A stretch of 64,000 bases of DNA from assembly GCA_934462715.1 (NCBI GenBank), contig CAKSIJ010000009.1:1-64000 (forward strand), read 5' to 3'. The DNA is from an uncultured Clostridia bacterium (GTDB taxonomy: Bacteria; Bacillota; Clostridia; UBA1381). The translations under genes and the position numbers were made by a program. A model generated the notes under the pieces. The model had not been told where the DNA came from. It searched no databases and saw nothing but the letters and a program-made list of their open reading frames with translations. Shown here one piece after another: positions 44,396-51,295 of this stretch (position 1 is its first letter; each line of letters opens with the position of its first letter).

Positions 44396-44420
44396 ACCCA
44401 CTGCATTATATGCAGCGGGT
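44396..44420 (-). terminator. greA terminator overlapping the ykvI-like ribosome site
   Basis: Minus strand: ACCCGCTGCAT, loop ATA, ATGCAGTGGGT (11-bp stem, one or two mismatches or wobbles), then GATTTTTTTTG. The T-run ends at the TTG start codon of the ykvI-like gene, and the GGGTG ribosome site is in the stem. Read-through would be needed, and the hairpin would hide the ribosome site. Confidence 0.7.
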
Positions 44421-44437
44421 AACGATTATATGAACAA

Positions 44438-44938
44438 TTAATTATCTATAAATGATACTTTCAGAATCTTATACTCTACAACTCCGTGAGGTATTTCTAC
44501 CTTTACGATGTCATTAGCCTTTTTTCCGATAAGTGATTTTCCGACAGGAGATTCAATGGAAATTTTATCGTTATCGGGATCTGCTTCAATTGTACTTACA
44601 ATTGAATACTCAAAGGTTTCGTCAAATTCTATATCCAAAAGCTCAACCTTTGAACCCAGACCGACTATACCCTCTTGTTTTTCGTTATCCTGTATAACTC
44701 TTGCATATTTAAGAATATCTTCAAGAACAAGTATTCTTTCCTCAACCTCTGCCTGTTCCTTTTTTGCTTCATCATATTCGGCATTTTCCGATAAATCGCC
44801 GAAGCCTCGTGCAATTTTAATTTTTTCCGAAACTGCCGGGCGCCTTACTGTCTTTAATTGTTCAAGCTCGTCTGTAAGATTTTTCATACCTTCTTTGCAC
44901 GCTAATATTATTTCCTTTCTGTCTGACAAAGAAAACAT
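44438..44938 (-). CDS. greA: Transcription elongation factor GreA
   Basis: GreA rescues backtracked RNA polymerase by stimulating transcript cleavage. The 166 residues have the N-terminal antiparallel coiled coil (LTDELEQLKTVRRPAVSEKI; ARGFGDLSENAEYDEAKKEQAEVEERI with the acidic DLSENAEYDE tip) and the C-terminal FKBP-like domain (GLGSKVELLD, ESPVGKSLIGKKANDIVKVEIPHG). AAGGGG abuts the ATG. A perfect consensus promoter lies upstream. The N-terminus is a few residues longer than usual. Confidence 0.93.
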   Translation of the reverse strand: MFSLSDRKEIILACKEGMKNLTDELEQLKTVRRPAVSEKIKIARGFGDLSENAEYDEAKKEQAEVEERILVLEDILKYARVIQDNEKQEGIVGLGSKVELLDIEFDETFEYSIVSTIEADPDNDKISIESPVGKSLIGKKANDIVKVEIPHGVVEYKILKVSFIDN

Positions 44939-44993
44939 CCCCTTAACTGAATAGTATTTTTTTGCAAACTCACCGGCTGCTGTATATTGCTCA

Positions 44994-45022
44994 ATTATAT
45001 CACATTTTTAAATGAATGTCAA
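44994..45022 (-). promoter_or_regulatory. Consensus promoter of greA
   Basis: Minus strand: TTGACA (45017-45022), 17 bases, TATAAT (44994-44999). Confidence 0.85.
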
Positions 45023-45061
45023 TCATTTTGCGGTAAGAGTTAATATAATATATGCTAATTG

Positions 45062-45090
45062 TTGAATATTTATTAATAATTCTGTTAAAA
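45062..45090 (+). promoter_or_regulatory. Promoter of the galactokinase-like gene
   Basis: TTGAAT (45062-45067), 17 bases, TTAAAA (45085-45090). Confidence 0.45.
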
Positions 45091-45141
45091 TAAATAACAA
45101 AAATTACTTAAAAATCTGCATACGGGAGGTTCGGTGGTTTT

Positions 45142-46200
45142 ATGGATTCAAGAGAGCTGCGCGAAACTTTTATAAAAATATATGAGGGGGAAGAAAGCGG
45201 AATAAGAGCTTTTTTTGCGTCACCGTCGGTCAGACTGTGCGGATTGAACCTTCCTGGGTTTGACTGTGCGGTTACTGCGATAAGCCCGGCTACGACGGCT
45301 GTCATACGCCGTTCAGAGAAGGATTTTTTCAGAATAATAAAATCCGACAGCGATGTAATGTATCAATGCAGAAATGATATGCTGAAGCAATGCAACGAAA
45401 GGGAGAGCGTAAAAAAACTTTTTGAAGCTATCGGCTTATTGAAAGGAAATCTTATGGGAGCCGATATTTTACTTGTTAACTCAACGGACGATACGGCTTT
45501 TCAGACAAATTTGTATGCGCTCGGAACTGCGGTCAAAATGCTGTCGGAGAACAGAACACCCGCTATAAATGAAATGAAAAGTGTTGCGGATAATTCGGAT
45601 TTGATGGATTCGATAACGGAAAGCTTTCTTTACGCAAAAAAAGATTCGGTAATGTTCAGGCACAAGGACGGGAAATATGAAAATATTCCTTTTTATCTGT
45701 CTGATTACAAGCTGATAGTTTTTAAGATTATAGCTCCGCATGAGAATATAGTACCGCAGGTGCGTTCGGCGGCGTCAAGAATTTTGCACGGAAAAAATGT
45801 CACACAGCCCGATAAATACGAAAAATATTGCATAAACGAGCAGAAACGTGCGGAGCGGCTTTTGGGAGTACTGAAAAACAATCCTGCGCCGACCGAAGCG
45901 TTGGCAAATGTTTTAAAAGAATCGTCATTCGATTTATTTTCCCTGTGCGGCAGATATGGAACGGCTCTTTACAGTCTGTATTCAGTGGCGGCAGAGTCGG
46001 GACAGACGGGCTTTATTGCCGCCGCTTACGATGTGGGCGGAATATGCACCGCCGTAAAAAACGTGTATGTCGATGAATATATAAAAAACGTTTCGGATCT
46101 GTATGAGAGCAGGGAGGGGTCAAAGCCCGATATTTATATATGCGGCTCTGCCGGCAGCGGTGAAGAGCTTGATCTTCGGGACATAACAATAGTTCTTTAA
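45142..46200 (+). CDS. Degenerate galactokinase/GHMP-like protein
   Basis: The 352-residue sequence follows the galactokinase fold. FFASPSVRLCGLNLPGFDC (residues 25-42) stands where galactokinases have APGRVNLIGEHTDY, and YGTALYSLYSVAAESGQTGFIAAAYDVGG where they have the G.RMTG.GFGG motif. The sugar-binding GEH.DY residues and the ATP-binding P-G-G-L-S-S-S-A loop are not recognisable; the equivalent region reads MGADILLVNSTDD. So it is probably a pseudoenzyme or binds something else. GGGAGG precedes ATG. It stands alone between greA and an ECF gene. Family placement is an inference from motif positions. Confidence 0.5.
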   Translation: MDSRELRETFIKIYEGEESGIRAFFASPSVRLCGLNLPGFDCAVTAISPATTAVIRRSEKDFFRIIKSDSDVMYQCRNDMLKQCNERESVKKLFEAIGLLKGNLMGADILLVNSTDDTAFQTNLYALGTAVKMLSENRTPAINEMKSVADNSDLMDSITESFLYAKKDSVMFRHKDGKYENIPFYLSDYKLIVFKIIAPHENIVPQVRSAASRILHGKNVTQPDKYEKYCINEQKRAERLLGVLKNNPAPTEALANVLKESSFDLFSLCGRYGTALYSLYSVAAESGQTGFIAAAYDVGGICTAVKNVYVDEYIKNVSDLYESREGSKPDIYICGSAGSGEELDLRDITIVL

Positions 46201-46291
46201 AATATATAAAGCGGACGAAAGGTGCGAAGTGTAATTTTCTGAATGATAAAAATAGGTGTTAAAAATATAAAAAATTTATTATATTTAGCTA

Positions 46292-46320
46292 TTGACTTAT
46301 TCGCATATATTATGTATAAT
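46292..46320 (+). promoter_or_regulatory. Promoter of the ECF S component-coaX unit
   Basis: TTGACT (46292-46297), 17 bases, TATAAT (46315-46320). Confidence 0.75.
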
Positions 46321-46376
46321 TGTAGTGAAATAAGCGTTGTATCCCGGATAAGGGAACAGCAGCAGGAGGTAATATA

Positions 46377-46964
46377 ATGAATAACACAAAAAAATTGTCA
46401 ACGAATGTGATCGTTTTCGGAGCATTAATGACGGCACTGGTAGTCATATTGCAGCTGATGGGCGCATTTATCAAGTTCGGAATGTTTTCGGTTTCGCTTG
46501 TGCTGATACCTATTGTAATAGGCGCAGCCGTCTGCGGTTCCGGAATCGGAGCGTGGCTTGGTCTGGTATTCGGAGCTGTGGTGCTTCTGAGCGGAGATGC
46601 GGGAGCGTTTCTGGCGGTTAATGTCCCGGGGACGATAATTACCGTTCTTTTGAAAGGCGTTGCCTGCGGTTTTTTTGCCGGTGCGGTTTATCGCTTGGTT
46701 GAAAAGTACAACCGTTATGCTGCGGTTATAGCTGCGGCAATAGTTTGTCCTCTGGTCAATACCGGAATATTTTTGCTGGGCTGCCGTCTTTTCTTTATGG
46801 ATACTGTAGCAGCTTGGGCAGCAGCTGAGGACTTTGGCGATAATGCGGTCAGGTATATGTTTTTTGTACTTGCCGGGGGTAACTTTTTGTTTGAGCTGTG
46901 CTTAAACATCGTTATCAGCCCGATAATTTTCAGATTGCTTAATATAAGAAAAAAACAGGGATAA
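46377..46964 (+). CDS. ECF transporter S component, probably pantothenate-related
   Basis: The 195-residue protein has five or six membrane helices (VIVFGALMTALVVILQLMG; LVLIPIVIGAAVCGSGIGAWLGLVFGAVVL; YAAVIAAAIVCPLVNTGIFLLG; FELCLNIVISPIIF) and the general look of an energy-coupling-factor substrate-capture subunit, which binds a vitamin and uses a shared EcfA-A'-T motor. The motor genes are not in the window. It lies 90 bases before coaX, so pantothenate or a precursor is the likely cargo, an inference from position. CAGGAGG precedes ATG. Confidence 0.75.
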   Translation: MNNTKKLSTNVIVFGALMTALVVILQLMGAFIKFGMFSVSLVLIPIVIGAAVCGSGIGAWLGLVFGAVVLLSGDAGAFLAVNVPGTIITVLLKGVACGFFAGAVYRLVEKYNRYAAVIAAAIVCPLVNTGIFLLGCRLFFMDTVAAWAAAEDFGDNAVRYMFFVLAGGNFLFELCLNIVISPIIFRLLNIRKKQG

Positions 46965-46972
46965 TAAAAGAT

Positions 46973-47014
46973 GCGGTCACTGAACTGTTTACGGCTGTTC
47001 GGTGACTGCTTTTT
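46973..47014 (+). terminator. Terminator/attenuator between ECF gene and coaX
   Basis: GCGGTCACTGAAC and GTTCGGTGACTGC (one mismatch) with an 11-base loop, followed by TTTTT to 47014, only 40 bases before the coaX start. Partial read-through would give coaX lower expression. Confidence 0.7.
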
Positions 47015-47053
47015 GTACTTTTGGATAAACGGTTAATGAAAGGAATGTTTAAA

Positions 47054-47818
47054 GTGTTATTGGCATTAGATGTGGGAAATACAAATATTGTTATCGGCTG
47101 CATAGATAAGGAAAATATTTTTTTCGAGTGCAGACTGTCAACCGACAGAAATAAAACCGAAGCGGAATATGCCGTTTTACTTAAAAATTTGTTTGAGATT
47201 TATAACATAAAGCTTAACGAAATTGACGGAGCGATTATATCGTCCGTTGTTCCGCCGGTTACAAATCCGTTAAAAAATGCCGTAAAAACCGTTACCGGCA
47301 GCGAGGCAGTTGAGGTGTCGATTGATATGAAGCACGGACTGATACTTAAAACCGACAATCCTCATGAACTGGGAAACGATCTTATTGTGGTAGCGGTTGC
47401 GGCTATGCATAAGTTCAAGCCGCCGCTTACCATTTTCGATATGGGTACGGCTACCACAATTTCAGTAATAGACAAGGACGGAGTGTTCAGAGGAGTGTCT
47501 ATATTCCCGGGGGTTAAAACCGCAATGAACGCACTTTTTGACAATGCTTCGCAGCTACCGGCAATAAGAATAGACGCGCCTAAAAGCGTAATAGGGGAGA
47601 ATACGGTAGAGTCTATGCAAAGCGGAGCGGTTTTCGGAAATGCCGCAATGATGGACGGAATGATTGACAGAATTGAAAAAGAGCTTGGTTACAAAACGAC
47701 AATAATAGCAACCGGGGGATTGGCTCAGTTTTTGATACCCCATTGCACTCATGAAATTATTTATGACGAGGCTATCTTATTGAGAGGACTTTACCTTTTG
47801 TACCAAATGAACAGATAA
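47054..47818 (+). CDS. coaX: Type III pantothenate kinase
   Basis: CoaX phosphorylates pantothenate, the first step of coenzyme A synthesis, and is insensitive to CoA feedback. The 254 residues show the ASKHA-fold motifs: LLALDVGNTNIVIG (phosphate loop 1), ISSVVPPVT, NPHELGNDLIVVAVAA, FDMGTATTISVID, GVSIFPGVKTAMNAL and ATGGLAQFL. I chose GTG 47054, 9 bases after AAAGGA, giving the usual MLLxxDVGNTN start; the ORF extends further up in frame without a ribosome site. Confidence 0.92.
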   Translation: MLLALDVGNTNIVIGCIDKENIFFECRLSTDRNKTEAEYAVLLKNLFEIYNIKLNEIDGAIISSVVPPVTNPLKNAVKTVTGSEAVEVSIDMKHGLILKTDNPHELGNDLIVVAVAAMHKFKPPLTIFDMGTATTISVIDKDGVFRGVSIFPGVKTAMNALFDNASQLPAIRIDAPKSVIGENTVESMQSGAVFGNAAMMDGMIDRIEKELGYKTTIIATGGLAQFLIPHCTHEIIYDEAILLRGLYLLYQMNR

Positions 47819-47833
47819 AAAGCGAAGCATATG

Positions 47834-47868
47834 AAACAGCCGGGACAGATTTTGCGTCACGGCTGTTT
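47834..47868. terminator. Bidirectional terminator between coaX and araC-like gene
   Basis: AAACAGCCG and CGGCTGTTT with a 17-base loop, followed by T on the plus strand. It separates convergent genes. Confidence 0.65.
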
Positions 47869-47877
47869 TGTATATAA

Positions 47878-48711
47878 TTAACGTGCGGTAAAATCTCCCG
47901 GAGCTTTGCCCGTTACCTGTTTGAAAGCTTTATAAAAATTCGACGGACTGGAAAACCCGCATTTTTCCGCTATTTGCAGCTTGTTCTGGCTCGTTGTTTT
48001 TAACAGCTCAATCGCCCTTTCCACTCTTTTTATGGTAATGTAGTCCCATGGGGATATACCGTTGAATTTTTTGAACACACTTGAAAAATACGTTTCCGAC
48101 ATACAGGCATAGTCTGCAATATCCTTTAAAATCAGCTTTTTTTCAAGATTCTGATTTATATATGCTATGGCGCTTCTCATTCCCTCCGATGAATTAAGCG
48201 TATCTGTCATGCTGTGTGTGCTGTTATATTCTCTGATTATGTGGATAAGAGCGGAATACAAAAGATATTTGGCTTCAATCACATATCCCGTTCTTTTTTC
48301 ACTAAGCTCCTTTTCAATCGAAAATATGTATTTTTTCAGCGTTTCGTCATCTTCAAAGCGGTTGCTGAAATTGCTTTTTCTCGAATTGAAAAGTCTGAGC
48401 ATTTCGGCATTTTCGGGATATTCCCACAAAAGCCGGGGTTCAAATTGTATGTTAAGAAGGTGCAGTGATGAATTTATCTCGGTAATACAGTGTATTTCGT
48501 TACTCCCGAATAAAAAAACGTTTCCGGCATGAAAATCATACACCCTCTGATTTACATTGTAAATTCCGTCCCCCGAAACGAATATTGACAGCTCACATTC
48601 AGTGTGATGATGTTCACGGTAAAATCTTTTTTCGGGTTTTACTGATGAATGAAAGGATTTTAATATCGGCTTTCCCGTGTTATCATAAATTACTGCTTCG
48701 TTAAATTTCAT
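47878..48711 (-). CDS. AraC-family regulator of the sugar-acid cluster
   Basis: The 277-residue protein has a cupin sensing domain (REHHHTECELSIFVSGDGIYNV, FHAGNVFLFGSNEIHCI) and a C-terminal AraC DNA-binding domain (LKDIADYACMSETYFSSVFKKF, LQIAEKCGFSSPSNFYKAFKQVTGKAPGDF). I chose ATG 48711, seven bases after ACGGAGC, instead of the longer frame. It is divergent from the dehydratase gene and likely activates the cluster to its right. The ligand is not known. Confidence 0.88.
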   Translation of the reverse strand: MKFNEAVIYDNTGKPILKSFHSSVKPEKRFYREHHHTECELSIFVSGDGIYNVNQRVYDFHAGNVFLFGSNEIHCITEINSSLHLLNIQFEPRLLWEYPENAEMLRLFNSRKSNFSNRFEDDETLKKYIFSIEKELSEKRTGYVIEAKYLLYSALIHIIREYNSTHSMTDTLNSSEGMRSAIAYINQNLEKKLILKDIADYACMSETYFSSVFKKFNGISPWDYITIKRVERAIELLKTTSQNKLQIAEKCGFSSPSNFYKAFKQVTGKAPGDFTAR

Positions 48712-48727
48712 AAAAAAGCTCCGTTCC

Positions 48728-48741
48728 GTAAAGCATTTTAC
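48728..48741. promoter_or_regulatory. Palindrome in the araC/dehydratase intergenic region
   Basis: GTAAA-GCAT-TTTAC is a short perfect palindrome about 20-30 bases upstream of the araC start. It may be an operator for the regulator; a second copy is not seen. Confidence 0.3.
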
Positions 48742-48804
48742 ACAATGCAATTTTTTAATTCGTAAAATAGTGGATATATTTCATAAGATATAGGTGGCAT
48801 TATT

Positions 48805-48833
48805 TTGCAGAGTGTTATATACTTATGTTATAT
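48805..48833 (+). promoter_or_regulatory. Candidate promoter of the dehydratase gene
   Basis: TTGCAG (48805-48810), 17 bases, TTATAT (48828-48833). Weaker than most promoters in the window, which fits activator dependence. Confidence 0.4.
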
Positions 48834-48880
48834 AAATAATATCACAAATCAGAACAAAGGTCAAGAATAAGGAGAAAAAA

Positions 48881-50227
48881 ATGGAAATAAACGCAAACAG
48901 ATGCTCCGAGCCGGCGGAGTTAAAAATAACGGACATAAGAGTAACAAATCTTACCGGAGCGCCGAAGCATTGTCCTCTGATTAAAATTTACACCAATCAG
49001 GGCATTGTCGGCTACGGAGAAGTGAGGGACGCTTCAAGCGCAACCTATGCGCTTATGCTGAAATCAAGACTTATCGGAGAAAATCCGTGTAACGTTGACA
49101 AGCTTTTCAGACGAATCAAGCAATTCGGCGGAGCGTCACGTCAGGGCGGCGGTGTTTCGGGACTTGAAATCGCACTTTGGGATCTTGCCGGCAAGGCATG
49201 GGGCGTGCCTGTTTGGCAGCTGCTCGGCGGAAAATTCCGTGATAAAGTGAGAGTTTACGGCGACACGGACGTTGACGGCAAGCACACCGGTGCGGATATG
49301 GGAAAAGCAATTCAAAAAAGAATAGATATGGGCTTTACAATCGTAAAAATTGATTTGGGAATCGAGCTTATGTACGATGAACCCGGCTGTCTGTGCGCAC
49401 CCCTCGGTATGCTTGAAGCAATGAAAAAGTATTCAATGAAAGCAATCATGCACCAGAGCGGTTCGATTGACCGTGACATGATGTTCGGCAAAAACTACGA
49501 AACCTTTACCATTCCGCATTATGCCACGGGAATACATATCACCGAAAAGGGTATGGATTTTCTTGAAGATTACATAAAACAGGTAAGAGAAACCGTAGGT
49601 TATGAGCTTCCCCTCGCAATAGATCATTTCGGTCATGTTTCTATGGAGGACTGTATAAAATTTGCAAAAAGACTTGAAAAATATAACATTGCATGGCTTG
49701 AAGATATACAGCCGTGGATGTATACCGATCATTATGTCCGCATTTCGGAAAACTGTAATGTTCCTCTTGCAACAGGTGAAGATATTTATCTGGCAGAGGG
49801 CTTCCGTCCGCTTCTTGAAAAGCACGGCATAGCGATAGCTCACCCCGATTTGCTGACCATAGGCGGTGCGCTTGAAACCAAAAAACTCGGCGATATGTGC
49901 GATAAATACGGGGTCGGAATGGCAATACACATGGCTGAAAGTCCGATTGCCTGCATGGCGGCTGTTCATACCGCCGCTGCAATTCAGAACGTTATGGCAG
50001 TAGAATTTCACTCCGTTGATGTCCCATGGTGGAATGACCTTGCAAACGGTATCGCAAATCCGCTCTTTAAGGATGGCTTTGTTGAGGTTCCGAACACTCC
50101 GGGATTGGGTATCGAAAGCCTTAACGAGGATTTGATAGCACAGCACATACACCCCGATTATCCGGGACAGTGGGAGCCGACCAATGAATGGGACAATGAG
50201 TGGGCAAATGATAGAGAGTGGAGCTGA
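48881..50227 (+). CDS. Enolase-superfamily sugar-acid dehydratase (mandelate racemase/muconate lactonizing-like)
   Basis: The 448-residue protein has the enolase-superfamily N-terminal capping domain (IKIYTNQGIVGYGEV, GLEIALWDLAGKAWGVPVWQLLGGKFRDKV) and barrel. Catalytic and metal residues are visible: the KID motif in TIVKIDLG, Asp in LAIDHFGHV, Glu in AWLEDIQPW, Glu in LATGEDIY and HMAESP. Such enzymes dehydrate acid sugars (gluconate, galactonate, rhamnonate, xylonate, mannonate). AAGGAG precedes ATG. It begins a run with an SDR, GH10, RraA and GH3, so it probably makes a 2-keto-3-deoxy acid. The exact substrate cannot be fixed from motifs. Confidence 0.82.
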   Translation: MEINANRCSEPAELKITDIRVTNLTGAPKHCPLIKIYTNQGIVGYGEVRDASSATYALMLKSRLIGENPCNVDKLFRRIKQFGGASRQGGGVSGLEIALWDLAGKAWGVPVWQLLGGKFRDKVRVYGDTDVDGKHTGADMGKAIQKRIDMGFTIVKIDLGIELMYDEPGCLCAPLGMLEAMKKYSMKAIMHQSGSIDRDMMFGKNYETFTIPHYATGIHITEKGMDFLEDYIKQVRETVGYELPLAIDHFGHVSMEDCIKFAKRLEKYNIAWLEDIQPWMYTDHYVRISENCNVPLATGEDIYLAEGFRPLLEKHGIAIAHPDLLTIGGALETKKLGDMCDKYGVGMAIHMAESPIACMAAVHTAAAIQNVMAVEFHSVDVPWWNDLANGIANPLFKDGFVEVPNTPGLGIESLNEDLIAQHIHPDYPGQWEPTNEWDNEWANDREWS

Positions 50228-50357
50228 TAATGGCAAAAACCGGCACATCTCACCTTCGAAAGCGGCTTGAAGTACACTGAGTACGACTGCGCCGCTTTCA
50301 AAAGCAATCTGCACCGCTTTTTGCCATTATCAGGGCAGTAGTGGGCAGACGAGGGAA
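50225..50357 (+). repeat. Structured tandem repeat, copy 1
   Basis: Copy 1 of two about 132-base repeats. TGATAATGGCAAAAA (50225-50239) pairs perfectly with TTTTTGCCATTATCA (50318-50332), a 15-bp stem that starts in the dehydratase stop codon. Inside are GAAAGCGGC/GCCGCTTTC (50258-50266 / 50291-50299) and GTAC/GTAC (50272-50275 / 50281-50284). The design is a long nested hairpin with asymmetric loops; no T-run follows, so it is not a standard terminator. The remaining bases read GGGCAGTAGTGGGCAGACGA. Confidence 0.7.
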
Positions 50358-50486
50358 ACGGCAATGAATAGCGGCACAACTCACCATTGAAAGTGGCTTG
50401 AAGTACACCAAGTAACGACTGCACCGCAATCAAAAGGCAATCTGCACCGCTTTTTGCCGTTATCAGAGCGGTAGCGGTCAGACGAT
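50358..50486 (+). repeat. Structured tandem repeat, copy 2
   Basis: Copy 2 repeats the same order of motifs 131-133 bases downstream: GCGGCACAACTCACCATTGA, AAGTGGCTTGAAGTACACC, GCAATCTGCACCGCTTTTTG, then GAGCGGTAGCGGTCAGACGA. It differs from copy 1 at many sites and its stem pairing is weaker (CGGCA/TGCCG, GCGG/CCGC). The repeat ends about 65 bases before the SDR gene. Confidence 0.65.
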
Positions 50487-50550
50487 ACAAAAGAACGTTA
50501 TTGTTTTTAGCTGTTAATGAATTAATCATATCCACAAGAGGAGAAAAATT

Positions 50551-51279
50551 ATGTTTGATTTAAAAGGAAAAAAGGCACTTGTTACTGGTTCTACTCAGGG
50601 AATCGGCTTTGCGATAGCTTCGTGTCTGGCAGAGCATGGGGCAAAGGTGTTTGTACACGGAGCAACAAGCATGGAAAAAAGCAAGGCTGCCGCAGAAAAG
50701 ATTAAAGGTTCAACGCCTATATGTGTAAATTTGTCAAAGACTGGTGCTGCACAGGAGCTTTACAAGGCAACGGGCGATGTTGATTTGCTTATATTAAATG
50801 CGTCGGTACAGATAAGAGCACATTGGGACGAGATTACCGATGAGGAAGCAACAACTCAATTGAGAACCAACTTCATCAGTTCTCTTGAAGCAATGCAGGT
50901 TTATACCGAGAGCATGAAGAAAAAGGGCTTCGGAAGAATTATCACGGTCGGAAGCGTTCAGCAATACCGTCCGCATGTTGATATGGCTGTGTATGCAGCT
51001 TCAAAATGCGCGCAGATGAGCCTTGTAAAGAATGTCGGCAAGCAGCTTGCTCCTTTCGGAATTACCGTAAACAACATTTCCCCGGGAGTTATTGCTACTC
51101 CGAGAAACGAGGCAGCATTAAATGACGATAATTACAGAGCAAAGGTACTTGCGGGAATTCCGGCAGGACGTGCCGGCAGTGCAGATGAAATAAGCGGTGC
51201 GGCTTTGCTTTTGTGCAGTGACGAGGGAGCGTATATTATAGGAACAGATATTGTAGTTGACGGCGGAATGTCATTATAA
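50551..51279 (+). CDS. Short-chain dehydrogenase/reductase
   Basis: The 242-residue protein is a classical SDR: the NAD(P)-binding GSTQGIGFAIA in KALVTGSTQGIGF, LILNAS at the NAG position, catalytic Ser in GSVQQYRPH, and Tyr-x3-Lys in VYAASKCAQMSL, then GVIATPRNE. It may oxidise or reduce a sugar or ketosugar acid in the pathway of the neighbouring dehydratase and aldolase, like KduD or sugar dehydrogenases. RBS AAGAGGAG precedes ATG. The next gene starts 17 bases on. Confidence 0.88.
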   Translation: MFDLKGKKALVTGSTQGIGFAIASCLAEHGAKVFVHGATSMEKSKAAAEKIKGSTPICVNLSKTGAAQELYKATGDVDLLILNASVQIRAHWDEITDEEATTQLRTNFISSLEAMQVYTESMKKKGFGRIITVGSVQQYRPHVDMAVYAASKCAQMSLVKNVGKQLAPFGITVNNISPGVIATPRNEAALNDDNYRAKVLAGIPAGRAGSADEISGAALLLCSDEGAYIIGTDIVVDGGMSL

Positions 51280-51295
51280 ACAGGAGGTTAAGAAA

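Noticed and set aside
50225..50486. CRISPR array
   Set aside because: Only two long, imperfect copies in tandem with no unique spacers and no cas genes.
49433..50535. Long minus-strand ORFs across the dehydratase and tandem repeats
   Set aside because: They lie opposite a well-supported enzyme gene and their N-terminal parts (for example QIAFESGAVVLSVLQAAFEG) only reflect the non-coding tandem repeats. No ribosome site or protein family is visible.
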